Source: Verrucomicrobiales bacterium | GTDB taxonomy: Bacteria; Verrucomicrobiota; Verrucomicrobiia; Verrucomicrobiales; DEV007 | DNA length: 8,376 nt | Direction: 5' to 3' | NCBI GenBank assembly: GCA_003232855.1 | Contig: QIKC01000231.1 | Location: forward strand, 1-8,376 | Shown: positions 5,645 to 8,376 of the stretch, in pieces | Layout of the letters: the number at the start of each line of letters is the position of its first letter | Position numbering within the stretch: position 1 is the first letter of the stretch | Translations under genes and position numbers: made by a program | Notes under the pieces: generated by a model | Databases searched by the model: none | The model's input: the letters and a program-made list of their open reading frames with translations, nothing else | Told to the model about the DNA's origin: nothing

Positions 5645-8376
5645 CACGAGCCGCCGCCGCCTCGCGTAGCGCCAGCTCCGCCATCGCCGGATCCCCTTCG
5701 TGGCGGGCGAACACGGCCACTTCGCGCCATCGCCAACTGCCCCCACGGGAGACCGCCACCGGCGTGGTGAGGTAAGCCCATTTGAGATCGTCGCGCCCCA
5801 GCTCCCCCATCAACACCGCGGCCATCTGGCACGCGCGAACCGATGCCCCATCGATCCCCCACCACCGGTCGGCCACACGCACCGCCCGACTGACCACATC
5901 CTCCGGTACATCCCCTCCTGCACGAGCCGCCTCGGCCATCGCCGCGAGAATTGCCGCGTGGCTCTGCCGCAACCACGCCAGATCGATCACCCCTCCCTGC
6001 TTCTGCCACTGAAGCTCCGCCCGCTGTTCGAGATTCGCAACAGCGCCCCAATCGCCACCCTCCACCGGTACCGCACGAAAATTCCCCGCATCCCCTTTCT
6101 CGCCCCACACCTCGACCTCCACGTAATGGTTCATCTCGTTCGCTGTATTGCCATTGCTGTAAAAACGCAGGTAGCGCGCGGCGATCCCAGGAACATCGAT
6201 GATCCGTCCGTGGTTGGTCTCGATCCAAGCAGGATCCGACCCCATTCCAAATCCGGACGAGTTGTCGAAATCGTTATTGAAGATCGTCCGCACCCCAGCT
6301 CGGAACTCCGGATCGTCCGACAACTGCACGACGATATCGTCATAGGCACGGGTGTGTTTGTGAAAGTGCCAGAGGACGATCCCCCACAAGGTGCGCCGCC
6401 CGCCGAGATCGATCTGCAGCCACTGCTTCCCCGGACCGAGCTCCAAATAGTTCCCGTCCCCACCGTGCTTGTTCCCATCGACGGCCATATCGAGCTCGCC
6501 GATGATCGGATCCATATCGCTAGACGTCACCTTCGCGCCCACCGACAAAATTTCCGTCCCGCGCGGAGCGAACAAGGTGAGTCGCGGCCTACGCGAATAG
6601 TCGTAAGGAGTCTGCCCGCGCACCTTCACCGGCCTCCCTGCAAACATCGACCGCCAGGCAACCGCACCGACCGGGTTCCGCCACCGCATCCGCTCCAAAT
6701 TTGGACGTCTTATCGAAACCGGGGTACCGCAAAACATCGGTTTCGGGAACTCGATCTTGATCTCTTCGCCGCCGCGACGCATCCCCTCACCATCCCAACG
6801 CGGAACGGCAGCGGGTTCCGCTTTCAACTTCAACTTGGGCGCCGGCAGGCTCGCCATCGTAGCGGGCGCGGGGTACTTCGCCCAGTGAGATCCCGTTCCC
6901 CGCGCGACCCCGTATTCCTCGTGCATTTGCGCGCTCTCCAATACCAACAAAGAGGTGAATGGCGACATGACGCCCATCGATTTGCTAAGTGCCACGACCG
7001 CTTCACGACGCCCTTCCACAGGCGCCTTCATCAGCCGCTCAATCTCCAACCGCGCCCAGTGCCTCGGCAAGTACCCCGCATCGCCTTTCCCCCACACCGC
7101 CTCCAGATCCCGCTCCCATCGCCCACCTGCTAGCCGCCCCCGCACGGTGACCACCCCAGGCAGTTCCTGCCCCTCCGCCAGCCGCGCCACGGCGACCAGT
7201 TCGCCACCGTCCACCAACCGCGTTTTCTCTGACAAAAACTCAATTCCCCCAGCACCGACGACTTCGATATCATCGAGCCGCACCGCAGTCGCACCCCTCA
7301 CCAAGCGCACTAAATCGGCTGCACTAGATACCTCACCAAACACCCCGCCAGAACGCTCCGCCGCCAACCGCATCAGTTCCTGGTTCCACTGCCGCCCGAC
7401 TCCCGCGCCAACATAGGGCACCCAGTCTGGCAATACCTTCACCAGTTCCGCAGCCGAACGCTCGCCCAGCGACGCCACCCCTCCCCCCAGATGCACGATC
7501 ACTGCGGGCCTCCGGTGCCGCGTCAACTCCCTGACCCGGGCGAAAGCTCGGTTCAGATCGAGCGCCCCGATCAGGTGTGCCTGCTCCAACCGAGCTAGGT
7601 GATCTTGCCCTATCACTTCGGCTCCCGTGTTGGCCATCACCACCGTGAGCTGCCCCTCCCCACGGGTCTCTATCAACCCGCGCAGCGCGTCGATCTGGCG
7701 ACGGGCGACGACCGGATCGCGGTCCGCCGACGCCTCGAACACCACCACCCAATCCCGCCTCTCCGGTTCGGGGAGACTGGCGAGTTCCGGGCGCCAACGC
7801 ACCACCGCATAACGCTCGCCGTCCACCTCCGTCACCTCGAAACGCTGGCGCCGCGTCGCCCGGCGCTCGAATAGCAACGCCACATCCCCCACCGGAGAAA
7901 TATCCTCCATCTCGCAACTCAGCAACAGATCCCCGCCGCTTCGCCGCGCCGTGAACTCGTGAGATCCGCTCGACCAGTCGCCGCCGGAACCGCCCCGAAT
8001 CCGTACGTTCGCAGACCACTTGCCCGCCTTCTGCGGATCCGCCCCAGGGAAGTGGTAGAACACCTTATCTCCATCCGCCTCCAAACGCTGCGTATAGCTG
8101 ATGATGATGCGCTTGTGTTCGCGGGCCTCGATCGGGAACACCCGCATCGCGAACGTCCTCCCATCCACCCATTCGAGCAAAACGGGGTCGCGCTGTTTGC
8201 GCAAGATGTCGCGATAGACCGCCGCCGCCCGCTCGCGCTCGACCATTCCGGCCTCTATCAGATGCCCATTGACATACATCGCCAACCGCGAAATCGACGC
8301 CCCTTCAGGCAGCGGGAACCGATATTTTCCCTCTCGCCGCCCGCCTGTCGTGTTGTAGAAAACTTGGTCGATCGTC
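5634..8376 (-). CDS. VIT domain / degenerate VWA / discoidin-like protein (N-terminus outside window)
   Basis: The frame is open to the right edge, giving 913 residues; numbering here begins at the edge. The VIT domain fills about 1-100, beginning TIDQVFYNTTGGRREGKYRF, then PLPEGA, and later YRDILRKQRDPVLLEW. A VWA-like domain spans about 208-362, but the metal-site signature DxSxS reads EASAD (214-218) and the TDG region reads HLGGG, so metal binding is probably lost. The motif MGVMSPFTSLLVLES (467-481), usual at the end of VIT-VWA cores, follows. After a Pro/Lys-rich linker, about 615-758 form a discoidin-like (F5/8C) domain with VTSSD, AVDGNKHGGDGNYLELG, QWLQIDLG and YLRFYSNGN. The rest is helical, with no C-terminal anchor. 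Related VIT-VWA proteins are mostly exported, but the signal region is missing here. The TTG at 8285 is internal to the VIT domain and not the start. Confidence 0.85.
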   Translation of the reverse strand, partial: TIDQVFYNTTGGRREGKYRFPLPEGASISRLAMYVNGHLIEAGMVERERAAAVYRDILRKQRDPVLLEWVDGRTFAMRVFPIEAREHKRIIISYTQRLEADGDKVFYHFPGADPQKAGKWSANVRIRGGSGGDWSSGSHEFTARRSGGDLLLSCEMEDISPVGDVALLFERRATRRQRFEVTEVDGERYAVVRWRPELASLPEPERRDWVVVFEASADRDPVVARRQIDALRGLIETRGEGQLTVVMANTGAEVIGQDHLARLEQAHLIGALDLNRAFARVRELTRHRRPAVIVHLGGGVASLGERSAAELVKVLPDWVPYVGAGVGRQWNQELMRLAAERSGGVFGEVSSAADLVRLVRGATAVRLDDIEVVGAGGIEFLSEKTRLVDGGELVAVARLAEGQELPGVVTVRGRLAGGRWERDLEAVWGKGDAGYLPRHWARLEIERLMKAPVEGRREAVVALSKSMGVMSPFTSLLVLESAQMHEEYGVARGTGSHWAKYPAPATMASLPAPKLKLKAEPAAVPRWDGEGMRRGGEEIKIEFPKPMFCGTPVSIRRPNLERMRWRNPVGAVAWRSMFAGRPVKVRGQTPYDYSRRPRLTLFAPRGTEILSVGAKVTSSDMDPIIGELDMAVDGNKHGGDGNYLELGPGKQWLQIDLGGRRTLWGIVLWHFHKHTRAYDDIVVQLSDDPEFRAGVRTIFNNDFDNSSGFGMGSDPAWIETNHGRIIDVPGIAARYLRFYSNGNTANEMNHYVEVEVWGEKGDAGNFRAVPVEGGDWGAVANLEQRAELQWQKQGGVIDLAWLRQSHAAILAAMAEAARAGGDVPEDVVSRAVRVADRWWGIDGASVRACQMAAVLMGELGRDDLKWAYLTTPVAVSRGGSWRWREVAVFARHEGDPAMAELALREAAAARGRR

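Noticed and set aside
5700..7133. A 477-codon open frame on the + strand, opposite the VIT gene
   Set aside because: It is rich in Pro, Arg and His with no domain, and lies antisense to a frame with clear VIT and discoidin-like motifs. High GC content explains the lack of stops.
8283..8285. TTG as start codon of the VIT gene
   Set aside because: The same frame continues upstream to the window edge with convincing VIT sequence (YNTTGGRREGKYRFPLPEGA), so the real start lies outside the window.

Overview
The window most likely comes from the chromosome of a member of the Verrucomicrobiota (PVC superphylum). The best marker is a 51-residue, strongly basic protein at 1655-1810 that starts MSQHRSLKG, carries AKRNVLKRFERV in its middle and ends GLPKTMPDE. 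I recognise it as the small basic protein family shared by Verrucomicrobiota and Chlamydiae. The discoidin-like module in the last gene also resembles sequences I remember from Planctomycetes and Verrucomicrobia. The conserved genes are GC-rich, with C-ending codons. No rRNA, tRNA, CRISPR array, transposase or phage gene is visible.

Layout. Positions 1-87 may hold the last 28 codons of a rightward gene, followed by a strong hairpin at 104-133. Positions 292-1028 carry a leftward toxin-antitoxin operon, higB then higA, with a 4-base overlap and a good sigma70-like promoter at 1072-1100. Beyond the higA stop, its transcript would contain four runs of at least four G and then a U7 tract, a possible unconventional terminator. 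A gene-free stretch of about 630 bases (1029-1654) holds short repeats: 9-bp periodic tracts, a small palindrome and an imperfect 21-bp direct repeat pair 218 bp apart.

Four rightward genes follow: the small basic protein, an RluB-like rRNA pseudouridine synthase, acetyl-CoA synthetase, and a 294-residue coiled-coil protein that I cannot name. The first two both point to the ribosome. Acetyl-CoA synthetase activates acetate for central carbon metabolism. The last gene converges on this group from the right edge and is cut by it. It encodes a VIT domain, a VWA-like domain that has lost its metal-binding residues, a discoidin-like domain and a helical tail.

Strand composition differs along the window. 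The + strand is C-rich over both the rightward genes and the leftward VIT gene. It turns G-rich across roughly 300-1330, which covers the higBA module and part of the adjacent repeats, so that segment may be a later arrival. I found no complete novel multi-gene system. The observations most worth following are the degenerate VWA plus discoidin fusion, the G-run/U-tract after higA, and the pairing of the small basic protein gene with an rRNA-modifying enzyme.
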